Of a stretch of DNA of 64,000 bases, positions 17,399 through 26,157 are shown piece by piece. A model generated the notes under the pieces. It was not told where the DNA came from and made no database searches. It saw only the letters and a list, made by a program, of their open reading frames with translations. The translations under genes were made by a program, and so were the position numbers. Source of the stretch: Mesorhizobium sp. M2D.F.Ca.ET.226.01.1.1. Its GTDB lineage: Bacteria; Pseudomonadota; Alphaproteobacteria; Rhizobiales; Rhizobiaceae. The stretch covers positions 1-64,000 of the forward strand of contig NZ_RZOY02000011.1 of assembly GCF_004022705.2 (NCBI RefSeq), in the 5' to 3' direction. How positions within the stretch are numbered: position 1 is the stretch's first letter; every line of letters begins with the position of its first letter.

Positions 17399-18139
17399 TC
17401 AGGCGGGTGCCGGGTAGGCGCCGCGCAGCCAGCGCACGATGGCGAAGGACGCGGCGGCGAAGATGGCGAAGATGGCGAGCAGGGCGAGGTCCTCGCCCGG
17501 CCATTCGGCCCCGAGGCCCTCGCCGGTCCAGAACACGCCGAAGCTGGTCAGCATCAGCCCGACGATGAATTTCAGTGCATTCTCCGGCACGCGCGCCAAG
17601 GGACGATGCACGGCGAGGCCGATCAGCGCCACCAGAATGAAAGCCGCAAGCGCGCCGAGGCTGGCATAGAGCGTCTGCCCATGCGCGGCGCCGACGGCAA
17701 TGACGATGAACACCACTTCGACGCCCTCGAGCAGCACGGCCTTGAACGACGCGACGGCCGCCAGATAGTCGGCGCGGCGGTCGTCGGCCTGGCGCTGCAA
17801 GGTGGCGGTCTCCTTGGCGAAGGCCTTTTCCTCGTCACGCAAGGCAATGATGCCGGCGCTGCGCAGGATCGCTTTCCTCAGCCAGCGCATGCCGAACAGA
17901 ATCAGCAGCACGCCGACCAAGAATTGCAGGACGGTGATGGGAACGAGCGTCAGCAGCGGTCCGAAAACGAACACCAGCGCCGCCAGCAGCGCGAGCGCCA
18001 GGGCGGCGCCGCTCAACGCCGGGCGCCAACCGCGGGTCACGCCGACGGCAAGCACGATGGTGAAGGCTTCGACAACCTCGACGAAGGACGCCAGGAAAGA
18101 GGCCGTCACGGTGGAAAATATGGGTGTCAGGCCATGCAT
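17399..18139 (-). CDS. COG4280-type polytopic membrane protein
   Basis: A 246-residue protein with about six or seven membrane segments in two halves. Each half starts with an acidic membrane motif: SFLASFVEVVEAFTIVLAVG and SFKAVLLEGVEVVFIVIAVG. The paired E-x-x-E motifs recall cation transporters of the TMEM165/GDT1 or FTR1 type, but I cannot assign an ion. An in-frame start at 18184 is also possible; 18139 gives the shorter, more hydrophobic N-terminus. The upstream gap 18140-18392 shows nothing recognisable. Confidence 0.75.
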   Translation of the reverse strand: MHGLTPIFSTVTASFLASFVEVVEAFTIVLAVGVTRGWRPALSGAALALALLAALVFVFGPLLTLVPITVLQFLVGVLLILFGMRWLRKAILRSAGIIALRDEEKAFAKETATLQRQADDRRADYLAAVASFKAVLLEGVEVVFIVIAVGAAHGQTLYASLGALAAFILVALIGLAVHRPLARVPENALKFIVGLMLTSFGVFWTGEGLGAEWPGEDLALLAIFAIFAAASFAIVRWLRGAYPAPA

Positions 18140-18392
18140 GCAGGCATCATCCAATGCTCGGGAATCATCGGCTGGCGGGAACAATACAGCGCTCCGGCGG
18201 CGGCGAGAATGCCGGAGATGAGCCTATCTGGCTTCCGCATACGGCGACGGCAGGACCAAGCATTTCGAAGAACTCATTGACGGTCTGTATCCATTCGGTG
18301 GCCGTTGTATCGCGGCACCTCTCTGGCTATTTGCTGCAGCAACACAAGAATTTGCGCGGTTCAGCGAACCGCTACAAGCTGGATCGGAGCAC

Positions 18393-19412
18393 ATGAAGAA
18401 GATCGGTTTTCTGTCGTTCGGGCATTGGTCGCCCTCGCCGCAATCGGGCACGCGCTCGGGCGCCGATGCGCTCCTGCAGTCGATCGACCTTGCGGTCGCG
18501 GCCGAGGAGCTCGGCGCCGACGGCGCCTATTTCCGCGTCCACCATTTCGCCCGGCAGCTCGCCTCGCCGTTTCCGCTGCTGGCCGCCGCGGGCGCGAAGA
18601 CGAAGCGTATCGAACTTGGCACCGCCGTCATCGACATGCGCTACGAGAACCCGCTCTATATGGCCGAGGATGCGGGCGCCGCGGACCTGATTGCCGGCGG
18701 ACGTTTGCAGTTGGGAATCAGCCGCGGCTCGCCCGAGCAGGTGATCGATGGCTGGCGCTATTTCGGCTATGTGCCGGAAGAGGGCAAGACCGACGCCGAC
18801 ATGGCGCGCCGGCACTCGGAGATTTTTCTCGACCTGCTACGCGGCGAAGGCTTTGCCCAGCCCAATCCCCGGCCGATGTTCCCCAACCCGCCAGGCCTGC
18901 TGCGGCTTGAACCCTTCTCGGCTGGCCTGCGCGAGCGCATTTGGTGGGGCGCGGCCACCGACGCCACCGCCGTTTGGGCAGCCAAGCTCGGTATGAACCT
19001 GCAGAGCTCGACGCTGAAATTCGACGAGAGCGGCGAGCCGCTGCATGTTCAACAGGCCAAGCAGATCAAGGCCTATCGCGCCGCCTGGAAGGAAGCCGGC
19101 CATGCGAGGGAGCCGCGCGTCTCGGTCAGCCGCAGCATCTTTGCGCTGGTCAACGACATGGACCGCGCCTATTTCGGCGGCGGCGAGGGCGAGGACCATT
19201 TCGGCTATATCGAGCCGGAGAAGCGCGCCGTGTTCGGCCGCACCTATGCCGCCGAGCCGGACAAGCTGGTGGAGCAGCTCAAGGAGGATGAGGCGATCGC
19301 CGAGGCCGACACGCTGCTGCTCACCGTGCCCAATCAGTTGGGTGTCGACTACAACGCCCATGTCATCCAGTCGATCCTGAAGCATGTCGCGCCGGCGCTG
19401 GGCTGGCGGTGA
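18393..19412 (+). CDS. LLM-class flavin-dependent oxidoreductase
   Basis: A 339-residue bacterial-luciferase-like monooxygenase (TIM barrel). The pattern AAEELGADGAYFRVHHF, then PFPLLAAAGAKTKRIELGTAVIDM, and AGGRLQLGISRGSPE is the family core that binds FMNH2 or F420. The substrate is unknown. It is convergent with the SMR exporter gene, and a hairpin at 19425-19447 lies between their ends. Confidence 0.9.
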   Translation: MKKIGFLSFGHWSPSPQSGTRSGADALLQSIDLAVAAEELGADGAYFRVHHFARQLASPFPLLAAAGAKTKRIELGTAVIDMRYENPLYMAEDAGAADLIAGGRLQLGISRGSPEQVIDGWRYFGYVPEEGKTDADMARRHSEIFLDLLRGEGFAQPNPRPMFPNPPGLLRLEPFSAGLRERIWWGAATDATAVWAAKLGMNLQSSTLKFDESGEPLHVQQAKQIKAYRAAWKEAGHAREPRVSVSRSIFALVNDMDRAYFGGGEGEDHFGYIEPEKRAVFGRTYAAEPDKLVEQLKEDEAIAEADTLLLTVPNQLGVDYNAHVIQSILKHVAPALGWR

Positions 19413-19424
19413 GGGTGCGCATCA

Positions 19425-19447
19425 GGGAAGGCGCCGCGCGCCTTCCC
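19425..19447. terminator. Hairpin between convergent genes
   Basis: GGGAAGGCGC at 19425-19434 pairs perfectly with GCGCCTTCCC at 19438-19447 around a three-base loop. It lies 13 bases after the stop of the flavin oxidoreductase gene and touches the stop of the exporter gene. It is short of T residues, so termination is likely but not certain. Confidence 0.55.
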
Positions 19448-19773
19448 TAAGAACTCACCTTCAACCCGACCACCCCGAGAATCGTCACCGCGGCGAAGGT
19501 GAGCCGCACGGCATCGGTGCTTTCGCCGAAGAGCACAATGCCGGCGGCCAGGGAGCCGACGGCGCCGATGCCGGTCCAAACCGCATAGGCGGTGCCGAGC
19601 GGCAGCACGGTCAGGGCCTTCGTCAAAAGCGCGATGAAGACGACCAGAAGCACCAGCGAGACGGCGGCCCAGAGCGGCTCGGTGAACCCGGCCGATTTCT
19701 TGGTGGCCAGCGCCCAGGCGACGTCGGTGATGCCGGAGATGACGAGCAGCAGCCATGCAACGAACTGGCTCAT
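19447..19773 (-). CDS. SMR-family exporter (Gdx/SugE subtype), Asp at the key position
   Basis: A 108-residue protein with four membrane helices. The TAYAVWTGIGAVG stretch and the LFGES turn mark the Gdx/SugE branch, which exports guanidinium or quaternary ammonium. The first helix reads ISGITDVAWALATKK: D17 stands where SMR proteins carry the essential glutamate (E13 in Gdx, E14 in EmrE). Its ATG overlaps the azoreductase stop by four bases. This is a single-gene SMR; a partner subunit is not seen in the window. Confidence 0.9.
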   Translation of the reverse strand: MSQFVAWLLLVISGITDVAWALATKKSAGFTEPLWAAVSLVLLVVFIALLTKALTVLPLGTAYAVWTGIGAVGSLAAGIVLFGESTDAVRLTFAAVTILGVVGLKVSS

Positions 19774-20414
19774 GACAAGCGCTCCGCGAAGCTTGCGGCA
19801 AGGCGCTGCAGCTCGGCTTCGGTTCGCCTGACCCCGGCTTCCATGGCTTCCGGCTGGCCGATGGTCGGCGAGACGTGGACGATATCGACGTTCTTCAGGC
19901 CGATGAAGGCAAGCGCGGTGCTGAGATAAGGCGTCGCCAGATCCGGCCGTCCGTAGCTCGGGCCCTCGGTGAAGTCGCCGGAGGTCGCCATCAGCACGGC
20001 GGTCGGCCGCGCGCGCAGCAGCGGCGAATAGCCGGTCGCCGGGTTGAAGGAAAAGCTCAGGCCGGGCTGCGTCACCAGGTCGAACAAGTGTTTCAGCCGG
20101 TAAGGGACGCCGAGATTCCACATCGGCGTCGAGATCAGGATCGCGTCGGCGGCGTCCAGCCGCGCCACATAATGGCTGATCAACTTCCAGGCGCGGCTCT
20201 GCGCGTCGGTCAGCGGCGTGCCGGAGAGCTTGGCGTATTTGGCATCGATCGCCGCGCCATCGAAGGTCGGCAGGATCGCGGTCCAAATGTTGAAGTGGTC
20301 GACGTCGATCTTTGGTCGCTGTGCTTTCAGCTGCGCGAGGAAATTGTTGGCGGCCTTGCTCGACCAGGAGCGGTCGGCGCGGGGCGAGGCTTCGATGTGC
20401 AGGATGCGGCTCAT
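19770..20414 (-). CDS. azoR: FMN-dependent NADH-azoreductase (AzoR family)
   Basis: A 214-residue flavodoxin-fold reductase. ILHIEASPRADRSWSS binds the FMN phosphate and ISTPMWNLGVPYRLKHLFD contacts the flavin ring; both are hallmarks of AzoR/AcpD. Such enzymes reduce quinones, azo and nitro compounds two electrons at a time. It is divergent from the LysR-type regulator at 20519 and coupled to the SMR exporter, which suggests a small toxic-compound response unit. Confidence 0.9.
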   Translation of the reverse strand: MSRILHIEASPRADRSWSSKAANNFLAQLKAQRPKIDVDHFNIWTAILPTFDGAAIDAKYAKLSGTPLTDAQSRAWKLISHYVARLDAADAILISTPMWNLGVPYRLKHLFDLVTQPGLSFSFNPATGYSPLLRARPTAVLMATSGDFTEGPSYGRPDLATPYLSTALAFIGLKNVDIVHVSPTIGQPEAMEAGVRRTEAELQRLAASFAERLS

Positions 20415-20468
20415 GTCTGTCTCCGGTCAGGCTGGTCTGCCTGTCATGCGCGATATATGTTCGCGGTG

Positions 20469-20517
20469 ATGCGAGCGCATTGAGCAATTCTGCTATCCTC
20501 ATTCGCATGGATGCGAA
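20469..20517. promoter_or_regulatory. Candidate LysR operator, repeated ATGCGA half-sites
   Basis: Two palindromes share the same half-site: ATGCG-AG-CGCAT at 20469-20480 and TTCGCAT-GG-ATGCGAA at 20502-20517. A further ATGCGC lies at 20446-20451. They fill the gap between the azoreductase gene and the regulator gene, as expected for autoregulation and control of the divergent operon. Confidence 0.45.
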
Positions 20518-20518
20518 G

Positions 20519-21385
20519 ATGATCGACTATGACGATGTGCGGCTGGTGGCGGCGATTGCGGCGGCGGGCGGGGTGCGCGGTGCGCAGGCAAGGCTGGGCA
20601 CCCACATCGCGACGATCTACCGGCAGCTCCGCGAGCTGGAAAGGCGCACCGGCGGCGCGCTGTTCGAGCGCCTCGGCGACAATCTCGTGCCTACCGGCAG
20701 GGCCGAGCCGTTCCTGGACGCGGCGGAGGAATTGCGCGACCGCCTCGCCGAAGTGGAGCGGCGCGTGGCGGCGCAGGACGATCGCCTGGTCGGGCCGCTC
20801 AATGTGACGACCGCCGACACGCTGCTCGATATCGCCTGCGCCTGCCTGAAAGCTTTCGGCGACGCGCATCCAGGCATCGCGCTGTCGCTGGAGGTGAACA
20901 ACAGTTTTGCCGATCTCGGCCGGCGCGAGGCCGATGTCGCCATCCGCCCGACGCGGACGCCGCCCGAAACGCTTGTCGGCAGGCGCGTGGCGCGTTTCTC
21001 CTACGCCGTCTTTACCAGCGATCCGTCGCCCGCGGAGGGTTGGATCGGCTTGGACGCGGCCTTGGCCGCCTTGCCCGCGGCGCAGTGGCTGAAGGGGAAT
21101 GTCGCGGAGGGCCTGATCAAACTGAGGGTCAACAGCCTCACAGCGGCGGCCGCGGCCGCCGAGTCCGGCTGGGGCAAGGCGCTGCTGCCAGACTATATCG
21201 GCGCGGCTCGACGGCTGTTTCGCATGGGCGAAACCATCGAGGAACTCGGTTCGGAACTATGGGTGCTTTCCCATCCGGACCTGAAGGGCAATCCGCGCGT
21301 GCGGGCGTTCAGCGACTTTTCGGCGAAGTGGTTGCGGGCGCGGCTCAGCCCCAACGGCCAGCCTGCGGGGCAGCCGGGCAGCTGA
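20519..21385 (+). CDS. LysR-family transcriptional regulator
   Basis: A 288-residue regulator. Residues 1-60 form the winged helix (DYDDVRLVAAIAAAGGVRGAQARLG, then TIYRQLRELERRTGGALFERLG). The remainder is the periplasmic-binding-like effector domain. I start at 20519, which places MIDYDD in the usual LysR register; an in-frame ATG at 20507 lies within a palindrome. It is divergent from the azoreductase-SMR pair and probably activates it in response to a quinone or electrophile. Confidence 0.88.
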   Translation: MIDYDDVRLVAAIAAAGGVRGAQARLGTHIATIYRQLRELERRTGGALFERLGDNLVPTGRAEPFLDAAEELRDRLAEVERRVAAQDDRLVGPLNVTTADTLLDIACACLKAFGDAHPGIALSLEVNNSFADLGRREADVAIRPTRTPPETLVGRRVARFSYAVFTSDPSPAEGWIGLDAALAALPAAQWLKGNVAEGLIKLRVNSLTAAAAAAESGWGKALLPDYIGAARRLFRMGETIEELGSELWVLSHPDLKGNPRVRAFSDFSAKWLRARLSPNGQPAGQPGS

Positions 21386-21429
21386 AACATTCCGGCCGGC
21401 GCCGCGCTCCGGCGGCCTTACCGTCGATA

Positions 21430-21489
21430 TTGACATCTGGTAAAATGACAATCTAGTGTGCCGCGTAATCGGTTACGTAACCGATTACG
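21430..21489 (+). promoter_or_regulatory. Promoter with LacI-type operator
   Basis: A 26-bp perfect palindrome covers 21464-21489, with half CGTAATCGGTTAC and a central CG, the layout of LacI-family operators. TTGACA at 21430-21435 is a good -35 box, and a weaker -10 near 21451-21456 places the operator at or just after the transcription start. The regulator gene at 25155 ends this same operon, so repression with self-control is likely. Confidence 0.8.
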
Positions 21490-21512
21490 GCTCATTAAAA
21501 GTGGAGGAAAGC

Positions 21513-22484
21513 ATGAGCAAGGTTTCAACTACCCTCGGGCTCGATCTGGGCTCGTTCTCGCGTCGTCAGTTCCTCAAGACCAGCGCGCTGGCCGCCGGCG
21601 CGCTTGCTTTGCCGCTCGGCCCGGTTCTGGCCGCCGACAAGCCGAAGGTCGGCCTGGTGATGAAGTCGCTCGCCAACGAGTTCTTCAAGCAGATGCAGGC
21701 CGGCGCGGAGGCCTATGCGGCCAAGAACAAGGACAAGTTCGATTTCGCCGCCGTCGGCATGAAGGACGAGCGCGATTTCGCCGCCCAGGTGGACGCCATC
21801 GAGAACTTCATCACCCAGAAATACAACATCATCGTCGTGGCGCCGGCCGACTCGAAGGCCATGGTGACGCCGATCGCCAAGGCGCTGAAGGCCGGCATCA
21901 AGGTCATCAACATCGACGTCGCGCTGGACGAGAAAGCCAAGAAGAAGGCCGGTGTCGATCTCGCCTTCTTCGGCCCGGACAACCGCGCCGGCGCCAAGCT
22001 CGCCGGCGACGCGCTCGGCAAGGCGCTGGGCAAGGGCGGCAAGGTGGTCATCCTCGAGGGCAATCCGGAGGCCGACAACGCCAAGCAGCGCAAGCTCGGC
22101 TTTGACGATTCTGTGAAGGAGTACAAGCTGAAGCTGCTCGACTCCAAGACGGCGCATTGGGAGACCGAGGAAGCCAACACGCTGATGACCAACTTCCTGA
22201 CCCAGCACCCGGATATCCAGGGCGTGATGGCGGCCAATGATTCGATGGCGCTCGGCGTCGTCAAGGCGATCGACGCGGCCGGCAAGTCGGGCAAGATCAA
22301 GGTGGTCGGCTTCGACAACATCCCGGCCGTCGGCCCGCTGATGAAGGAGGGCAAGATGCTCGCCACCGTCGAGCAGTATGGGGCGCAGATGGCGGCCATG
22401 GGCATCGACTACGGCCTGCGCGAACTCGCCGGAGAGAAGTTCTCAGGCTGGGTCAAGACCGACGTCAAGCTGATCACCGCTTGA
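21513..22484 (+). CDS. Sugar ABC transporter substrate-binding protein (RbsB type)
   Basis: A 323-residue periplasmic protein of the ribose-binding type. The N-terminus carries a twin-arginine signal (SRRQFLK at 16-22, then ALAAGALALPLGPVLA), so it may be exported folded by Tat. KPKVGLVMKSLANEFF starts the mature fold and VVGFDNIP is the conserved hinge. I start at 21513 behind GTGGAGGAAA. It heads the CUT2 operon. The sugar is not evident; no ribokinase gene is adjacent. Confidence 0.93.
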   Translation: MSKVSTTLGLDLGSFSRRQFLKTSALAAGALALPLGPVLAADKPKVGLVMKSLANEFFKQMQAGAEAYAAKNKDKFDFAAVGMKDERDFAAQVDAIENFITQKYNIIVVAPADSKAMVTPIAKALKAGIKVINIDVALDEKAKKKAGVDLAFFGPDNRAGAKLAGDALGKALGKGGKVVILEGNPEADNAKQRKLGFDDSVKEYKLKLLDSKTAHWETEEANTLMTNFLTQHPDIQGVMAANDSMALGVVKAIDAAGKSGKIKVVGFDNIPAVGPLMKEGKMLATVEQYGAQMAAMGIDYGLRELAGEKFSGWVKTDVKLITA

Positions 22485-22535
22485 GGCGAGCAAGGGTCCG
22501 GCACTCCCTCCGGCGCCATCCATTCGCTTGCCTCA

Positions 22536-22568
22536 CCGTCGTCGCCGGTAAACTGCCGGCGGCGACGG
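22536..22568 (+). terminator. Strong hairpin after the binding-protein gene
   Basis: CCGTCGTCGCCGG at 22536-22548 pairs with CCGGCGGCGACGG at 22556-22568, twelve of thirteen positions, around a seven-base loop. There is no T-tract and the operon continues at 22620. It more likely stabilises the binding-protein message or lowers read-through than fully terminates. Confidence 0.55.
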
Positions 22569-22619
22569 CGGCGCGCTCATGTTCGTTCGCGGCGGAAGAG
22601 CGCCATTCAAGGTTGCTGC

Positions 22620-24122
22620 ATGGATGATGTGATTCTTTCCCTTGAAGGGGTCGGAAAGACCTTTCCCGGCGTCGTCGCGTTGAGCGACGTCTCGCTGTCG
22701 ATCGCGCGCGGCGAAACCCATATCGTGCTCGGCGAGAACGGCGCCGGCAAGTCGACGCTGATCAAGCTGCTCGCCGGCATCTACCAGCCGGACTCAGGCA
22801 CGATCGCCTTCAACGGTCAGCCCTATCAGCCGAAGACGCCGCATGATGCGCATCAGAGCGGCATCCGCATCGTACACCAGGAACTCAACCTTCTGCCCTA
22901 TCTCAGCATCGCCGAAAACCTGATGCTGGAAAACCTGCCGCGACGCGCCTTCGGTATCGTCGACCGCAAGGCGCTGAACAGCCGCGCCGTGGCGTTGCTG
23001 AAGGAAGTCGGCCTCGATGTCGACCCGAGGACGCGGGTCGAGGCGCTCGGCGTTGCGCAGATGCAGCTGGTCGAGATCGCCAAGGCGCTGAGCTACGACT
23101 CGAAGCTTCTCGTGCTCGACGAGCCGACGGCGACGCTGACGCCGCCGGAGATCGAGCGGCTGTTTTCCATCATCAAGCGGCTCAAGGCCCGGGGCGTCAC
23201 CATCATCTACATCTCACACCGGCTGCACGAGGTGTTCGAGATCGGCGAGCGCGTGACCGTGCTGCGCAACGGCAGGCTGGTCGCGACCCGCGATCTCAAG
23301 GGCCTAGCCGTGCCTGACCTGGTGCGCATGATGATCGGCCGCGACATCGCCGACGAGTACAGCTTCGACGACACGATCGTGCCGGGCAAGGTCGCGCTCA
23401 GCGTCGCCAATCTGAAGCGCAATGCCGCGACGCCCGCCATTTCCTTCGACGTCCGTCATGGCGAGATCCTTGGCGTCGCCGGCCTGGTCGGCAGCGGCCG
23501 AACGGAGGCTATGCGGGCGCTGTTCGGCGCCGACGCAAAACTCGACGGCGTGATCGAGATCGACGGCAAGCCGGTGGCGATCACTGCCCCCAAGGACGCG
23601 GTGCGGCACGGCTTGAGCCTGCTCACCGAGGACCGCAAGGGCCAGGGCCTGCTGCTCGACCTTGCCGTCGACAAGAACATCACCATAACCGATCTCAGCA
23701 AAGTCTCGCGCAACGGGCTGCTCAACCGCCGGGCGGAGGCCGCGGCAGCGAACGACCTCGTCGGCCAGCTGCGCGTCAAGGCAAGCTCGATCGAGCAGGC
23801 GGTGCGCAACCTTTCCGGCGGCAACCAGCAGAAGGTGGTGCTGGCCAAGTGGCTGTTCCGCGGCACCTCGACGCTGATCCTCGACGAGCCGACGCGCGGC
23901 GTCGACATCGGCGCGCGGCGCGAGATCTACCAGCTGCTGTGGATGCTGGCGGCGCAGCAGAAGGGTATCATCATGGTGTCGTCCGACCTGCCCGAGCTGA
24001 TGGGCATGTGCCACCGCATCATCGTCTTTTCCAAGAACAGGATCGTCGGCGAGGTGCCGCGCGCCGAATTCGATCAGGAGCGCATCCTGTCGCTCGCCTA
24101 TCAGGAGTATGTGCGACCATGA
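22620..24122 (+). CDS. Sugar ABC transporter ATPase (RbsA type, two ABC domains)
   Basis: A 500-residue double ATPase. Domain 1 has Walker A GENGAGKST and Walker B LLVLDEPTATLTP. Domain 2 has the usual degenerate Walker A GLVGSGRTEA, a full signature LSGGNQQKVVLAKWL and Walker B ILDEPTRGVD. This asymmetry is the rule for RbsA/XylG/MglA. It powers the permease at 24119, with which it overlaps by four bases. Confidence 0.96.
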   Translation: MDDVILSLEGVGKTFPGVVALSDVSLSIARGETHIVLGENGAGKSTLIKLLAGIYQPDSGTIAFNGQPYQPKTPHDAHQSGIRIVHQELNLLPYLSIAENLMLENLPRRAFGIVDRKALNSRAVALLKEVGLDVDPRTRVEALGVAQMQLVEIAKALSYDSKLLVLDEPTATLTPPEIERLFSIIKRLKARGVTIIYISHRLHEVFEIGERVTVLRNGRLVATRDLKGLAVPDLVRMMIGRDIADEYSFDDTIVPGKVALSVANLKRNAATPAISFDVRHGEILGVAGLVGSGRTEAMRALFGADAKLDGVIEIDGKPVAITAPKDAVRHGLSLLTEDRKGQGLLLDLAVDKNITITDLSKVSRNGLLNRRAEAAAANDLVGQLRVKASSIEQAVRNLSGGNQQKVVLAKWLFRGTSTLILDEPTRGVDIGARREIYQLLWMLAAQQKGIIMVSSDLPELMGMCHRIIVFSKNRIVGEVPRAEFDQERILSLAYQEYVRP

Positions 24123-25135
24123 CCGAGACGTCCGAACCGCTGGTGTCGGCGCCCGTTTCCCCCGGCCGGGCGAAATTCCTGCGCTTCCTGATCCGCGACG
24201 CCGGCGTGCTCCTGGCGCTGGTGCTGATCACTTTGTTCTTCTCGGCCACGGCGCCCTACTTCGCCACTCCCGACAATGCGTTGAAGATCTTCGTGCAGAT
24301 CGCCATCAACACGGTGCTGGCGGCCGGCATGACCTTCGTCATCCTGACCGGCGGCATCGATCTTTCGGTCGGCTCGGTGCTGGCGCTCTGCACCGTCGTC
24401 GGCGCCACCGTGATGATCAACGAGGACCTGTCGCCGGCCTCGGCAATCACGCTGGCGCTGCTCGCCTGCATGGCGACGGGCGCGGTGTGCGGCTTCCTCA
24501 ACGGCTGGATCTCGACGCGCTGGAAGATCCCCTCCTTCATCGTCACGCTCGGCATGCTCAACATGGCGGCGGGTGCTGCCCGCGTCGTCAGCGACAATTC
24601 GACCATCACCGGCCTGCCGCAGAGTTTCGTCGATTTCGGCAATCTGATCATCGGCGGCTTCCTGCCGTCGATCTTCCTGGTCGCGGTGCTGGTGATCGCG
24701 GCCGGCTGGTTCGTGCTGCGCTTCACCGTCTTCGGCCGCATGATCTTCGCCGTCGGCACCAATGACGAGGCGGTGCGGCTGTCGGGTCACAATCCGGATT
24801 TCTACAAGGTCGCGGCCTTCACCATCAGCGGGCTCACCGCCGGCATCGCGGCCATGGTCTATCTCTTGCGCCTCAACATCGGCAGCCCGATCGCCGGCGT
24901 CGGCTACGAGCTCAACGCCATTGCCGCCGTCATTATCGGCGGCACCAGCCTGAGCGGCGGCAAGGGCTCGATCATCGGCACGCTGGTCGGCGCCTGCATC
25001 CTGCAGGTGCTCAGCACCGGATTGCAGCTGCTCGGCGTCGGCGACAATTTCAAACCCATCGTAATCGGCCTTGTCATCGTGCTCGCGGTCATCCTAGACG
25101 CGTATCGGGAGAGGCTGTTGCGGAAGATCCGCTAG
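24119..25135 (+). CDS. Sugar ABC transporter permease (RbsC type)
   Basis: A 338-residue inner-membrane permease with eight to ten segments. GGIDLSVGSVLALC, VTLGMLNMAAG and AVIIGGTSLSGGKGS are the conserved RbsC/XylH blocks. The ATG at 24119 sits in an ATGA overlap with the ATPase gene. It works as a homodimer in family members. The LacI regulator gene follows after 19 bases. Confidence 0.95.
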   Translation: MTETSEPLVSAPVSPGRAKFLRFLIRDAGVLLALVLITLFFSATAPYFATPDNALKIFVQIAINTVLAAGMTFVILTGGIDLSVGSVLALCTVVGATVMINEDLSPASAITLALLACMATGAVCGFLNGWISTRWKIPSFIVTLGMLNMAAGAARVVSDNSTITGLPQSFVDFGNLIIGGFLPSIFLVAVLVIAAGWFVLRFTVFGRMIFAVGTNDEAVRLSGHNPDFYKVAAFTISGLTAGIAAMVYLLRLNIGSPIAGVGYELNAIAAVIIGGTSLSGGKGSIIGTLVGACILQVLSTGLQLLGVGDNFKPIVIGLVIVLAVILDAYRERLLRKIR

Positions 25136-25154
25136 GGGTCGGGGAACCAGGGCC

Positions 25155-26153
25155 ATGACGACGATTGCCGATGTCGCGCGCTATGCGGGGGTGTCCGTCG
25201 CAACGGTCTCGCATGTGATGAACCACACGCGCCATGTCGAACCGGAAACGGCCGAGCGTGTGCGCGCCGCGATCGCCGCGCTGCGCTACAGCCCGAACTC
25301 TGTGGCGCGGAGTCTGCGGCGCGGCGAGACCAAGACCATCGGCCTTTTGCTCCCCGACAACTCCAACCCGTTCTTCGCCAGCGTCGCGCGGCAGATCGAG
25401 GATGCCGGCTTCGTTTCCGGCTACACGGTGATCCTGTGCAACTCCGACGGCAATGCCGAGAAGGAGGAGCGCTATCTCTCGGTGCTGATGGCCAAGCAGA
25501 TCGACGGGTTGATCTTCGCCGGCTCGTCCGACCATGCGCGGGTCTTTGCCCGCCTCCTGCCCAGCGTGCCGGCGGTGCTGCTCGATCGCGAGATCCAGTC
25601 GGTCAATGTCGATTCGGTGCTGGTCGACCATGATCATGGCGGCTATCTCGCCGGCAAATATCTGGTCGGGCTCAGGCATCGGAGGATCGGCGTCATCGGC
25701 GGCCCGCGCGATTCCAGCTCCAGCCCGGCCCGCCTGCGTGGCTTCGTGCGTGCGCTTGGCGAGGCAGGCCTCGATCTGCCGCCGTCCGCGATCGTCGATT
25801 CCGACTATCATTTCGCAGGCGGCCGGCTGGCGATGGAACAATTGAGGGCGCAGGCGCCGGACATCACTGCCGTGTTCGCCTGCAACGACCTGATGGCTAT
25901 GGGCGCGATTACCGCGCTGCGCTCGCGCGGCTTGCGGGTGCCCGACGACATGTCGATGGTCGGCTTCGACGACATTCCTTATGCCGTCACCACCTGGCCG
26001 CCGCTGACGACGATCGCGCAGCCGGTGGAGAAGATCGGCACCACCGCCGTGAGCCTGCTGCTCGAGCGCCTGGGCGAACCGGAAGCGCCTTCGCGCCGCG
26101 AGGTGCTGGCGCCGGTGCTGGTCGAAAGGGAAAGCTGCGCGGCGCGGGGGTAG
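25155..26153 (+). CDS. LacI-family transcriptional regulator
   Basis: A 332-residue repressor. TTIADVARYAGVSVATVSHVMN is the helix-turn-helix with hinge helix SPNSVARSLRRGET. The rest is a sugar-binding core ending in a FDDIPYA loop. Because it is the last gene of the CUT2 operon and a perfect LacI-type palindrome precedes the first gene, it most likely represses the operon until the transported sugar binds. Confidence 0.93.
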   Translation: MTTIADVARYAGVSVATVSHVMNHTRHVEPETAERVRAAIAALRYSPNSVARSLRRGETKTIGLLLPDNSNPFFASVARQIEDAGFVSGYTVILCNSDGNAEKEERYLSVLMAKQIDGLIFAGSSDHARVFARLLPSVPAVLLDREIQSVNVDSVLVDHDHGGYLAGKYLVGLRHRRIGVIGGPRDSSSSPARLRGFVRALGEAGLDLPPSAIVDSDYHFAGGRLAMEQLRAQAPDITAVFACNDLMAMGAITALRSRGLRVPDDMSMVGFDDIPYAVTTWPPLTTIAQPVEKIGTTAVSLLLERLGEPEAPSRREVLAPVLVERESCAARG

Positions 26154-26157
26154 TGCG

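Noticed and set aside
18140..18392. Small genes in the gap before the flavin oxidoreductase
   Set aside because: Only short frames without start signals or conserved character.
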